Source: JAGTVG01 sp965365275 (lineage in GTDB: Bacteria > Bacteroidota > Bacteroidia > Cytophagales > Cyclobacteriaceae). Taken from it: a stretch of 24,814 nucleotides of DNA. This document shows positions 1 to 8,700 of this stretch, in pieces. Numbering within the stretch: position 1 is the stretch's first letter; every line of letters begins with the position of its first letter. The stretch covers positions 1-24,814 of the forward strand of contig CBDUBA010000063.1 in assembly GCA_965365275.1 (NCBI GenBank). The letters run 5' to 3'. A program made the translations under genes and the position numbers. Under the pieces are notes generated by a model. That model did no database searches. It was not told where the DNA came from and saw only the letters and a list, made by a program, of their open reading frames with translations.

Positions 1-604
1 TTTTCTTATGAAAATCGAGATTTTTCACTGATTTATTACATCAAAATGTCAAGAATTAAATAATGCTGGTTGATTAAAATTCAATTGACTGGACTAAGGT
101 ACATAGAGCTTTTTAAAATAAAATAGCAAACGGTATCGAAAAGGTACCCGGGTAATATTGACTTGATATTAAGTAATTAGAAGGCTCAGAAATTCACAAT
201 CAGTATTAAGAAATTATCTCAATTTTATCCTGGTGTTAAAAAAATATTTTGAGTGATCCAATAATCGGATGTAATGTTTTGAATGAAATTATTTTAAGGG
301 AGGTACTCCAATACTCAATCCTGATAAAACCTTACTTCTGCCCTGTCCAAATTTTTTAAAAACGCTGAATCCTAAAAATGAAAAAACAAGGTAATACTTT
401 AATTATATTACAAGTGTAAAAGAATTTGTAGATATATTGACATATATAATGATATCCCCCATAAAAAGAGATGTTTTCTATCTGCCTGAATACCTGATTG
501 TACTTTCCCCGACCATCTTATAAGCAATCAATTGCCAGATATTTCAGATCATCCTGAACAAATCCCTGAAAACCGACGCTGGTATATCCGATTTATTTGG
601 CGCC
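1..604. other. AT-rich stretch with no recognisable gene
   Basis: I see no convincing reading frame on either strand here: the few ATG codons run into stops within a few codons. The stretch from about 480 to 600 is less AT-rich than the rest and could be a decayed gene end, but I could not match it to any family in six frames. A GGCGCC palindrome sits at 599-604. Nothing further can be supported. Confidence 0.6.
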
Positions 605-640
605 AAAAAAAACCGTTTCACTATAAAAAGCGAAACGGCT
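605..640 (-). terminator. Rho-independent terminator of the fadL-like/SGNH unit
   Basis: Read on the minus strand, a 9-bp stem (positions 630-638 pairing with 613-621, one G-U wobble) with an 8-base A/T loop is followed by a run of eight T (complement of 605-612). It starts about 25 bases after the stop codon of the SGNH lipoprotein gene, so it should end the transcript that begins upstream of the FadL-like gene. Confidence 0.85.
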
Positions 641-664
641 TAATTCGTCTATTTAGTCTTAATG

Positions 665-2455
665 TTATGGCAACACCACTGAGCGGAAAACGCTGATATT
701 CGCGGGTGGAATAGATGCATTAAATTTGCTATTAATGGCATCAATATAGGCATTAGCTATAATAGCATATCCCCGTGGTGTTAAATGTACGCCATCCAGG
801 GAAAAGAGTCCACCCTGTATATAAGTACCATCAACTTCGGTACCATCCATAAATACACCAGCATTCAAAGCGGTTAATAATGCATTCATATCAATCACAC
901 CTACATCAGCACTCTCATACCCTTTTATAATATCATTATATTCCTGGGTAAAGGACCGAATTGAATCCAGTTCATCAGTTGTCAGGATGAATTGATCTGG
1001 TTGAGGTGCTAAAGCCTGTGTCGGATCCGACAGTACGGGAAAAGCAGTAAATAATACTTTCTCTCCTTCGACCATCTGCCGAATACCCAATGGATTTGTT
1101 TGTGTTACCGGAACCTCTATAACAAAGGGATTAGGGCCAACCTCAAAAGTAGGATAATACCCTAAAGCCTTCAACCCGGCAATAGTCTGTTCAGTCCTGA
1201 AAGCAATCTCCGCCTCCAATTCAGGCAATAAGCCAGCATCATAAGCCTGTTGGATCTGAGCCCTGGTTTGTGCAATCCCTGCTTGCAATTGTGGATCATT
1301 TTCAAGCAATAGACCAATCTGAGCAAACAAAGGCTCCAATTCAGGACTGACTGGGAGGCCTAATAGAAAATTTGGCAACTCCGCATTTAATGCGGCCTGT
1401 AACTGGGCACTTGCACCCTGCCCTACCGGTGAGTTCAGAAATGCATAAGCCGAATCCGCTGCTTCCTGTTCATTTTTCCCATCCAACAGTGCTGCCTGAT
1501 ACGTTTGAAGCCAGATTGTTGTATCGGCCAGATCAGGGATTACAGCGACTGAAATAACAGTATCTGCTGCTATCAGGTCAATAACACCCGCTTCGACATT
1601 TGCCTCAAGGGCTGGATTTATCTGGGCAGAATAAAATCCATTAGCCTGTGCAGCGGTTGTTTCATCCAATACAATTGAATTGTAGGGGATCAGGTTAAAA
1701 AACGGTATCACCGCGATATCCGGAATTGTGCCCAGTATCCCTTTGGCACCTTTCCCGTTCAAGACACTCATTAGAGCATTATAGGAAGCTTCGAATTGAT
1801 CAACAGGTGTTAGTCCATTTATACCTGTTACGGGTAATCCTTCTGCACCAAAAGCGCCTCCGCTGATGGCATAATCCAGCATATCATTGTTGCCAATCCA
1901 GCAGGTATATACAGATATTTCTGCTTCACTTACTTTATCAAGATAAGATTTCATGGCTTCATCAGCTGCAAGGATCCTGTAAAAATAAGGATTCCCCTGC
2001 TCGGGACTGGCACCATATCCGTTAACAGTAATATCCTTAACCCTTATGCCCGTTATTCCAAGGTTTTGATAAGTACCTGGAATTTTGTCTGTCCAGCCTG
2101 GATCCGCAGGGACCTGCTCGAAAACAAAGATCTGGTTGGCCAGGTCCAGGTCTTTAAGTTTCATATAACCTGATCCATCCACAGGCATGGTGGGTTGACT
2201 GAATGGAAGGTTTGGATTTACCTCCATAAACTGTTTTGCCAGAATAGCTGGAGTAGATTGGTCCTGCCCCTCCAGGTACAAACCAGCATCCATATACCCG
2301 GCAGTAAGCGAATTACCTATCGCCAGATAATTGCTCAGGTCCAATCCACCGGAAGATGGGGCAGGCACTTCTATCTCAGGCTTACAGGAAATTATCAATC
2401 CAACCAGGCCCAATACTAAAATGAGTTTATTTATAGTTTTCATCATCGTATCCAT
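665..2455 (-). CDS. SGNH/GDSL-family hydrolase lipoprotein
   Basis: This is a predicted lipid-anchored esterase or lipase of the SGNH superfamily. The N-terminus is a lipoprotein signal: a hydrophobic run ends in LIISC with the lipidated Cys at residue 24. The nucleophile block GNSLTAG places Ser49, a block-III GNND lies at 188-191, and the C-terminal DGVH gives Asp554 and His557, so the catalytic set looks complete. At 596 aa it is much longer than a minimal SGNH domain (about 200 aa); the extra length is a region around residues 240-500 rich in Ala, Leu and Gln that separates blocks III and V. The gene starts 5 bases after the FadL-like stop, which suggests translational coupling; ATG codons at 2446 and 2443 are alternative starts. 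The pairing with an outer-membrane lipid porin points to lipid or ester substrates at the outer membrane, but the actual substrate is unknown. Confidence 0.85.
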   Translation of the reverse strand: MDTMMKTINKLILVLGLVGLIISCKPEIEVPAPSSGGLDLSNYLAIGNSLTAGYMDAGLYLEGQDQSTPAILAKQFMEVNPNLPFSQPTMPVDGSGYMKLKDLDLANQIFVFEQVPADPGWTDKIPGTYQNLGITGIRVKDITVNGYGASPEQGNPYFYRILAADEAMKSYLDKVSEAEISVYTCWIGNNDMLDYAISGGAFGAEGLPVTGINGLTPVDQFEASYNALMSVLNGKGAKGILGTIPDIAVIPFFNLIPYNSIVLDETTAAQANGFYSAQINPALEANVEAGVIDLIAADTVISVAVIPDLADTTIWLQTYQAALLDGKNEQEAADSAYAFLNSPVGQGASAQLQAALNAELPNFLLGLPVSPELEPLFAQIGLLLENDPQLQAGIAQTRAQIQQAYDAGLLPELEAEIAFRTEQTIAGLKALGYYPTFEVGPNPFVIEVPVTQTNPLGIRQMVEGEKVLFTAFPVLSDPTQALAPQPDQFILTTDELDSIRSFTQEYNDIIKGYESADVGVIDMNALLTALNAGVFMDGTEVDGTYIQGGLFSLDGVHLTPRGYAIIANAYIDAINSKFNASIPPANISVFRSVVLP

Positions 2456-2460
2456 TTACA

Positions 2461-3759
2461 TTAAAACTTGTAGGTTATTGTAACTCCGGGTATGTAGGCC
2501 CTCATTTTGTAGGTGCCTGGTTCAACCGCATAGGTGCTGTTCGTTGGCGAAGGATAGGTCCCTACACTCTGAGCCACTGAAGTTAACTGTTCCCTTTCCT
2601 GGCCAGCAATAAACAAGAATGCCAGATCAAACTGAAGGAAATCTCCCAGGCTATAGCCAATACCTCCTGTGAATGCAATACGGTTTGAATCAGGAGTTTC
2701 AGGTGTCATATATCCTTCCTGGACGGGTGTCAGGTCATAATATCCACCGGCTCTGAGCTGCACCTTTCCAAAATCATATTCACCGCCCAGATGGAAAACC
2801 CAGGAATCTTTATAGTTTCTTGGTGATTCGGAATCCTGAATAACAGGATTTTCATTTTCAAAGTCAAAATCAAGGCTTTCATATGCACCCCATCCGATAT
2901 AATTAACCTCAACACCCACTTCCCAGTTCTGATCGGGGGTCCAGTTCAGTGCAAGATTAGCAGATGAAGGCAGTGGTATTGTAGAACTGAATTTATTGTC
3001 TGTTAAGAAAGAAGACAATGAATTAGGAACATTTTCAAAAGTAACGTCCCCTCCACTTAGAGTAGCATCAACTTTTGAGCGATAACTTGCTCCCAATTGC
3101 CATTTTTCAGAAATAGCCCAGTAAAGTCCTACGTTAAAGCCAAATGCAAACTCCGCATCTCCAACAAGATTAATTGTTGTAGGGGGTGAGTCGGAAGAAA
3201 CATCAATCACTCTTGTCAGGTCAACATTACCAAACATCCCGATCAGGCCGGCTCCAATAGAAAATTTCTCTGAAAAGGCATAGGAAAACGTCGGTTGTAT
3301 ATATATAGCCTGCAAGCGGATACCGGATAACAAAAACCGGCCCTGCCATTCCTCACCCCAGTTAACCCTTGATCCATAAGGTGTATACATCCCCACTCCG
3401 ACCTTCCATTTTGCTTCTCTGGGTCCCCAGACAGCGTATGCATGGAAAGGAGTTCCCGTTGGATTATCGGAATCAGCTACATAATTGCTGTTCTCAACCT
3501 GGGAATTATAAAATTGTACCTTCGCTTCAATAAAATTAAAACCCATCATGATCTGATTGTTCTCCATTAAAGCCATAGCGCCCGGATTAGTGTAAATACT
3601 GGCAGCGTCAGGCCTTAAGCCTACCCCCAGATTACCCATGGCTGTGGCACGGCTACTAGGCAGGTAAACCTGGAATCCCGCAGCCATTGCCGAAATCTGA
3701 AAGCAAGTTAAGATAGCCATAACCAGCCCCAGATATCGCATGTTTTTCAGGTGTTTCAT
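2461..3759 (-). CDS. OmpP1/FadL-family outer membrane transport protein
   Basis: This is a predicted outer-membrane beta-barrel for uptake of long-chain fatty acids or other hydrophobic molecules. A signal peptide (hydrophobic segment about residues 10-24, cleavage near AMAAG) is followed by GFQVYLPSSRATAMGNLGVG and a short NPG/ALM segment, the typical N-terminal hatch start of FadL/OmpP1/TodX proteins. The rest alternates short beta strands rich in aromatic residues and Gly, and the chain ends in TYKF with a C-terminal Phe expected of an outer-membrane barrel. Length 432 aa is normal for the family. An ATG at residue 7 is an alternative start. It is the first gene of a two-gene unit with the SGNH lipoprotein. 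The family assignment is firm; the transported compound is not known. Confidence 0.9.
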   Translation of the reverse strand: MKHLKNMRYLGLVMAILTCFQISAMAAGFQVYLPSSRATAMGNLGVGLRPDAASIYTNPGAMALMENNQIMMGFNFIEAKVQFYNSQVENSNYVADSDNPTGTPFHAYAVWGPREAKWKVGVGMYTPYGSRVNWGEEWQGRFLLSGIRLQAIYIQPTFSYAFSEKFSIGAGLIGMFGNVDLTRVIDVSSDSPPTTINLVGDAEFAFGFNVGLYWAISEKWQLGASYRSKVDATLSGGDVTFENVPNSLSSFLTDNKFSSTIPLPSSANLALNWTPDQNWEVGVEVNYIGWGAYESLDFDFENENPVIQDSESPRNYKDSWVFHLGGEYDFGKVQLRAGGYYDLTPVQEGYMTPETPDSNRIAFTGGIGYSLGDFLQFDLAFLFIAGQEREQLTSVAQSVGTYPSPTNSTYAVEPGTYKMRAYIPGVTITYKF

Positions 3760-3861
3760 AAAATAGTTCTTTGAGTTTAATATTAGTTTCTTGATTGTTC
3801 CTATTCTGATAATTATTAAAAAATATTACAGGTTTTGAGTTTAGTTTATTCTTAAAACCCA

Positions 3862-3869
3862 CAAAAATA
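3862..3869 (-). promoter_or_regulatory. Candidate -7 box for the fadL-like/SGNH unit
   Basis: On the minus strand the bases read TATTTTTG, an exact match to the Bacteroidota -7 consensus TAnnTTTG, about 100 bases upstream of the FadL-like start. I could not find a good TTTG -33 element at the usual 17-23 base spacing, so this is a tentative promoter. Confidence 0.35.
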
Positions 3870-4033
3870 TATAGTAAAAGTGAATATAGGTTCATCCATT
3901 CCACGTAAAATTAAGGTATATTACAAAATATCCAAATTTTATATATGTCGGATTAGTGGAATGGTCACTATGTCTGTGCTCGAAAAAACCGGATATCCCA
4001 CCTATTTATTAGTCTAAAATCATACCTGAAAGT

Positions 4034-4984
4034 CTAATCCTCATCCTTCATCCAGACTGGTTTTGTGACAGAGCTGTGCTTACTGCCAATTATATCAGCA
4101 TAAAGTTCCGGACGTCTCGCATTCCTGTAACGGAATCCTCCGGCATCACTGAGTTTTTCCGGAACACATCTCGCAACAACAATGTCATCACCCAATTCCG
4201 AAGATTCGGCCAGAATATCACCAAACGGATCAAAGATTATGGCGCCGCCCGTCACAATATGATCATGATCCATTCCGATGGCATTGCTGAATGTCAGGTA
4301 AATGCCATTGTCAAAGGCGCGGGCAGGTAGCCAGTGCATTAACCATTCCCGGCCTTTTGGACCATTCAGTTCTTTACGAATAGAAACCGGATCGTTGTGC
4401 CGGTTCTCCCACAGTCTTTCATCTATAAATCCCCTACCGGGCATGGGTGAGGGTGTCCCCCCGGTCACATGGGGCGCAATAAGGATCTGAGCGCCGGACA
4501 AAGCCACTGCCCTGACATTTTCAACAATGTTGTTGTCATAACAGATCAGGATACTGCAATTCCAGCCATCCAGATCGAAAAATGTATATCCTTCCCCGGG
4601 ACTCAGGTGTTTGTTAATGAAAGGATGCAGTTTACTAAAGCAGGCAAGTATTTCTTTCCCATTGACAGCAACATAGGTATTATAAAAATCACCTCCTCTG
4701 CGTTCAACCAATCCTGCCATGATCACTATAGAAAGATCACCAGCCATTTGTTTCAGGATCTTCAAACTGGAGCTAGAAGAAAGCTCTTCAGATACATCAT
4801 TAAGCTCATCCCTGTTGAGGTCTTGAAGGAAGGTATATCCGGTAATAGATAACTCATGGAAACAAACTGCGCTGGCATTTTTCTTTGTGGCCTTCGTACT
4901 TAATTCTTCAATAACGCCCAGGTTGTAGGCTTTATCGTTTGATCGATGTTCGAATTGAGCAGAAGCCAGTACAATATCGTTCAT
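4034..4984 (-). CDS. Carbon-nitrogen hydrolase (nitrilase superfamily)
   Basis: This is a predicted cytoplasmic amidase or carbamoylase-type enzyme that cleaves a non-peptide C-N bond. The catalytic triad of the superfamily is visible: Glu44 in CFHELSITGY, Lys118 in CFSKLHPF and the nucleophile Cys148 in LICYDNN. The 316-aa length and the single-domain layout (ending about residue 290, then a polar tail) match stand-alone nitrilase-superfamily members. There is no signal peptide. The bases around Cys148 (CYDNNIVENVR) differ from the CYD.RFPE pattern of common omega-amidases, so I do not assign a substrate. It is transcribed alone, divergent from the next gene, with 119 bases between. Confidence 0.85.
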   Translation of the reverse strand: MNDIVLASAQFEHRSNDKAYNLGVIEELSTKATKKNASAVCFHELSITGYTFLQDLNRDELNDVSEELSSSSSLKILKQMAGDLSIVIMAGLVERRGGDFYNTYVAVNGKEILACFSKLHPFINKHLSPGEGYTFFDLDGWNCSILICYDNNIVENVRAVALSGAQILIAPHVTGGTPSPMPGRGFIDERLWENRHNDPVSIRKELNGPKGREWLMHWLPARAFDNGIYLTFSNAIGMDHDHIVTGGAIIFDPFGDILAESSELGDDIVVARCVPEKLSDAGGFRYRNARRPELYADIIGSKHSSVTKPVWMKDED

Positions 4985-5103
4985 TATAAGTTCTTTATAT
5001 AAAAATTAGATTTAATATGCTTTAATCAGGACAAAATTCGGGCATTTACAAGTTACCTTTTCCGAAATTTAGTAATCTAAAGTATAAAAGACTAAAATTC
5101 TTA

Positions 5104-5511
5104 ATGCGCATTGTTATGAAAGCTATTGAATGGCCACGGGGTCCCGTATATCTATTGTCTTTTGCCATACTTATATTCGCCATACCGGCACAATGGGAAG
5201 GCCCATTCCTTTTCAAAATAAGTGAAGGGCACGGTTTATCGCTACTCGATACCATTGCACTTATTCCCCTATTGATCTCAACTGGATGGATCCAGAGAGG
5301 ACTTTGGGGAAGAAGGATATACCTGTTCAATAAGATCACAATGTATCCCGGATCGGCCAGTCTGATAATTTTTTTTATCGGCCTTGGATTGGGATTGCTC
5401 ATCGCATCAGCATTTAATAATTTTTATTACTGGTGGGCAATTGGTGGAATGACCTTCATATTTGTCCTGCTTTATGTGGTACTCATTTCAGGAAAAATGA
5501 AAAAACAATAG
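5104..5511 (+). CDS. Small four-helix membrane protein of unknown function
   Basis: I do not recognise the family. The 135-aa product has about four hydrophobic segments (roughly residues 14-28, 46-61, 84-103 and 109-128), a short positively charged loop near 65-77 (RGLWGRR) and a basic tail KMKKQ. It is probably an inner-membrane protein. The first ATG is used; a second in-frame ATG lies four codons later. It is divergent from the nitrilase-like gene and is followed by a 188-base gap, so it may be its own unit. Confidence 0.7.
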   Translation: MRIVMKAIEWPRGPVYLLSFAILIFAIPAQWEGPFLFKISEGHGLSLLDTIALIPLLISTGWIQRGLWGRRIYLFNKITMYPGSASLIIFFIGLGLGLLIASAFNNFYYWWAIGGMTFIFVLLYVVLISGKMKKQ

Positions 5512-5699
5512 TATTTTCTTTAATACTGATTTCAGGTTATATTTTATCGAGATCATAAATAATATAAAAAGAATTGTCCAGAGTTTAAGTGAAGGCTTCT
5601 CAGGCCCTGTTTGAAAAGTAAGCAATTCCGGTTTCTGTTAATAAATTTATCTCAAAATCCATACATTTGTGTCATTTACTAATTCAATCCGGATATCAA

Positions 5700-7010
5700 A
5701 TGAGATTCTTTTTTTTACTTGTTTTAACTATTCTAACACTATCTTCATCAGCTTGTGCTCAGAAGAGTGATATAGCTCAAAAGAGTGATATAGCTCAGAA
5801 GATCCTATCGGACAAAAGATTTGATATAATTAAGGAAAAAGGCCATGCCCTGCTCGCAACAGGATTCAACGCCGGATCAGGATACCAGGAGGTATGGATC
5901 AGGGATTTTAATACTTTTATAACCTATTCATTGAAGGTCAGACCTCAGGAGGAGGTCCGTGAAGCACTATTGAAGTTCCTGTATTTCCAGGGATTCGACG
6001 GCAACATCATCGATGGATACCAGCAGATCGGAGAAGACGAGCACATTGATTATTATGGCCGGTTTGAAAGGTATGACATGCCGGGTTATGCCTTTCATAA
6101 GAATACGGTGGAAACGGACCAGGAGACCTCACTCATACAGGCTTTTTACAGGTATGTAGTCGCTACCGGCGACAAGACCATACTTGAAGAAATGATCAAT
6201 GGCAAGAAGGTGATTGACCGTCTTGAAATGGCCATGGAATTCCTCATGAAACATAGGTATAATCAAACTTACGGCCTCATCTGGGGTGCTACCACAGCTG
6301 ACTGGGGTGATGTTCAGCCAGGTCATCCATGGGGTGTTAAACTGGATGAAAATTCAATACCGGCAATAGACATATATGATAATGCTATGTTTTTGATTGC
6401 TATCGATAATTTCATTAGTTTAAAAGGATCGGGAAGTGAAACCAAGACCTGGGAAAAGCGGTACCAGGATATTAAAAAAAATGTCAGGGAACATCTCTGG
6501 GATAAAGAAAATGAGAAATTCATTCCTCATGTGTATATCAACGCCCGGGCATTTCCGGAAGTTCCCGATGAAAATGTTATCTACTACCATGGGGGGACTG
6601 CAGTGGCTATTGAAGCTGGTTTATTGAATAAACAGGAAATTGAAATATCCCTGGAAAAAATGCGGCAAAACGTAAAGGATGCTAATGCACAGAGTATAGG
6701 CCTAACCTTATATCCTGTTTATCCTGAGAACAGTTTCATGAATAGGGGTATGGGGCCCTGGAGTTATCAGAATGGGGGTGACTGGACCTGGTTCGGTGGA
6801 CGAATGATCACAGCCCTGGCTGAAAATGGTTTTATTGTAGAGGCGTATGAGGAACTATCACCCATGATCGACCGGGTTATTACAAATGATGGTTTTTATG
6901 AATGGTATACTGTTGAGGGGGAACCAAAAGGATCCGGCTTATTCAGGGGTTCTGCCGGCGTACTCCTCGAAGCGATCGAAACACTCGAGGATTGGGCTAG
7001 AGAAAACTGA
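5700..7010 (+). CDS. Exported six-hairpin glycosidase-like protein
   Basis: This is probably a secreted or lipid-anchored enzyme acting on sugars, with an (alpha/alpha)6 barrel like GH63, GH100 or the debranching-enzyme C-domain. I chose the ATG at 5700, which opens directly on a signal peptide (MRFFFLLVLTIL to SACAQ); an upstream start at 5667 would add 11 polar residues. Cleavage could be by signal peptidase I after ACA or at Cys19 as a weak lipobox. The acidic and aromatic blocks expected of this fold are visible: WIRDF (66-70), ETDQET (138-143), WGATTADWGD (195-204), NGGDWTWFGG (358-367). The mature N-terminus holds a duplicated SDIAQK unit. Length is 436 aa. The Tat-type oxidoreductase gene lies 194 bases downstream, a pairing often seen in Bacteroidota sugar utilisation. 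The family is inferred from motifs; the substrate is unknown. Confidence 0.65.
   Translation: MRFFFLLVLTILTLSSSACAQKSDIAQKSDIAQKILSDKRFDIIKEKGHALLATGFNAGSGYQEVWIRDFNTFITYSLKVRPQEEVREALLKFLYFQGFDGNIIDGYQQIGEDEHIDYYGRFERYDMPGYAFHKNTVETDQETSLIQAFYRYVVATGDKTILEEMINGKKVIDRLEMAMEFLMKHRYNQTYGLIWGATTADWGDVQPGHPWGVKLDENSIPAIDIYDNAMFLIAIDNFISLKGSGSETKTWEKRYQDIKKNVREHLWDKENEKFIPHVYINARAFPEVPDENVIYYHGGTAVAIEAGLLNKQEIEISLEKMRQNVKDANAQSIGLTLYPVYPENSFMNRGMGPWSYQNGGDWTWFGGRMITALAENGFIVEAYEELSPMIDRVITNDGFYEWYTVEGEPKGSGLFRGSAGVLLEAIETLEDWAREN
5763..5798 (+). repeat. 18-bp tandem duplication in the glycosidase-like gene
   Basis: Two adjacent 18-bp units (5763-5780 and 5781-5798) differ only in the last base. 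They add six residues (KSDIAQ) to the linker right after the signal peptide, where length change should be tolerated. It looks like a recent in-frame slippage duplication. Confidence 0.9.
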
Positions 7011-7204
7011 AATCATTTTGGCAGGTAATAAATCCCTGAAAAAACTAATTGAGAACTTGCGATCTGCTGAAGAACCGTTATTCCCTTCTAAATCCTTACG
7101 ATTCTGAAGAAAATTGAACAAATTTGTGCGCCTTTCATTGAAGAGGTATGTTTTTTGTAAAGAATTTCCAGAAATAGCATTTTTAACTTAATAATTTAAA
7201 TATT

Positions 7205-8515
7205 ATGTCAGATAATAAATCAAACAAGTTATCGCGACGGTCATTCATTGAGAAATCTGCCATTAGCGCTGCAGGATTGACAATTGTTCCATCCTTTAAA
7301 GGCTTCAGCGCCAATGATAATATCAATCTTGGATTTATAGGCATGGGCCGTCAGGCGATGTTCCTGCTCAATGGTTTTATTGGACTGGACGGCGTAAAAG
7401 TAGTGGCCGGGTGTGATGTTTATGGTATCAAACGCCAGCGATTTGAGAACCGGGTAAACGACTTCTACAAGGAAAAAGGAACCAGTGTGGATGTTAAAAC
7501 CTATGAAAAATACCAGGATCTGCTGGCAAGACAGGATATTGATGCTGTTGTTATTGCAGTTCCGGATCACTGGCATGCCCTAATTGCCATTGATGCCTTG
7601 AAATCGGGAAAAGATGTTTATCTTGAGAAACCACTGACCTTCACCATTCTGGAAGGCAAAAGACTGGTAAAAGCTGTCCGAAAATACGACAGGATTCTTG
7701 CTGTGGGAAGTCAGCAGCGATCGGATCCTAATTTCCAGCATGCCGTAAAACTGGTGCAGGATGGTAAGCTGGGAGAAATTGAAAAAGTTTATGCTTATGT
7801 AGGTGCACCTCCCACACCATATGATCTTCCACGGGAGATCCTACCCATTGATTTGAACTGGGATCTATGGCTGGGGCCGAATCCATATGTTCATTATAAC
7901 CATGAACTTAATCCACCTATATCTCTTGATCCACCAAAGAATGAAACACTATGGGGCGCCTGGAGATGGTATAAGGAAATGGGCGGCGGATTTACCACCG
8001 ACTGGGGAGCTCATATGTTCGATATAGCGCAATGGGGCCTCGGCGAAGATAAAGCAGGACCTGTTGAGATCATTCCGGCAGGATATGAAAACTATACCTT
8101 CCTAACCTATCGATACGCCAGTGGAATTACCATGACAGAAGAACCTTTCAATGATGAGAAGACGAAGGGTGTAAAATTCCAGGGTAAAGATGGCTGGATC
8201 GAAGTTTCAAGAGGATATTTCAAAGCCTCAGACAAAAAATTCAACTCCAACGTGGAAGAAGAATCCGGACCCTATGAAACGAAGATCCCGCACCAGGTGA
8301 ACTTTATCGAATCAGTCAGGGCACATAAAGATCCTCAGGTACCGGTTGAGATAGGTCATAATACCTGTACAACCTGTACGCTGGGAAATATTGCTTATGA
8401 TCTCAGGAGACCTGTAAAATGGGATCCCAAAAAACAGGTTTTCGTAGATGATCTTCAGGCTGACTTGTATATGCACAGGGAATACAGAAAAGGTTATAAG
8501 CTACAGGAGGTATAA
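7205..8515 (+). CDS. Gfo/Idh/MocA-family oxidoreductase with Tat signal
   Basis: This is an NAD(P)-dependent sugar or cyclitol oxidoreductase, probably exported folded through the Tat pathway. The N-terminus has the twin-arginine motif SRRSFIEKSA (residues 10-19) and a short hydrophobic run. The Rossmann nucleotide-binding motif GFIGMGRQ is at 43-50, and the family hallmark EKPLT follows at 141-145. The C-terminal sheet domain includes GGGFTTDWGAHMFD, which carries the conserved active-site His region. Length 436 aa fits Bacteroidota members with the signal. It follows the glycosidase-like gene and is closed by a strong terminator, so it may act on a sugar released by that enzyme. The family assignment is firm; substrate and direction are unknown. 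Confidence 0.9.
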   Translation: MSDNKSNKLSRRSFIEKSAISAAGLTIVPSFKGFSANDNINLGFIGMGRQAMFLLNGFIGLDGVKVVAGCDVYGIKRQRFENRVNDFYKEKGTSVDVKTYEKYQDLLARQDIDAVVIAVPDHWHALIAIDALKSGKDVYLEKPLTFTILEGKRLVKAVRKYDRILAVGSQQRSDPNFQHAVKLVQDGKLGEIEKVYAYVGAPPTPYDLPREILPIDLNWDLWLGPNPYVHYNHELNPPISLDPPKNETLWGAWRWYKEMGGGFTTDWGAHMFDIAQWGLGEDKAGPVEIIPAGYENYTFLTYRYASGITMTEEPFNDEKTKGVKFQGKDGWIEVSRGYFKASDKKFNSNVEEESGPYETKIPHQVNFIESVRAHKDPQVPVEIGHNTCTTCTLGNIAYDLRRPVKWDPKKQVFVDDLQADLYMHREYRKGYKLQEV

Positions 8516-8554
8516 AACCTGTATTTGACGATATCATTTAAAGATTGAAATATA

Positions 8555-8586
8555 AAGCTCTGATCATTTGGTCAGGGCTTTTTTTA
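8555..8586 (+). terminator. Rho-independent terminator after the oxidoreductase gene
   Basis: A 9-bp stem (AAGCTCTGA with TCAGGGCTT, one G-U pair) and an 8-base loop lead into a run of seven T (8579-8585). It lies about 40 bases after the stop codon of the Gfo/Idh/MocA gene. Confidence 0.9.
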
Positions 8587-8700
8587 TTTGAATGTTTGAG
8601 TTGTATTTTAGATGCCGATTATGTAAACCGGAAATTTTAATTACTATTCGATGGATTAGATTTTTTGATTCCCGGCACAGATAAATTCAATACTGGGAAA

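Noticed and set aside
3656..3904. 82-codon minus-strand frame overlapping the FadL-like start
   Set aside because: It is a different frame of the signal-peptide region and upstream AT-rich DNA, with no protein character.
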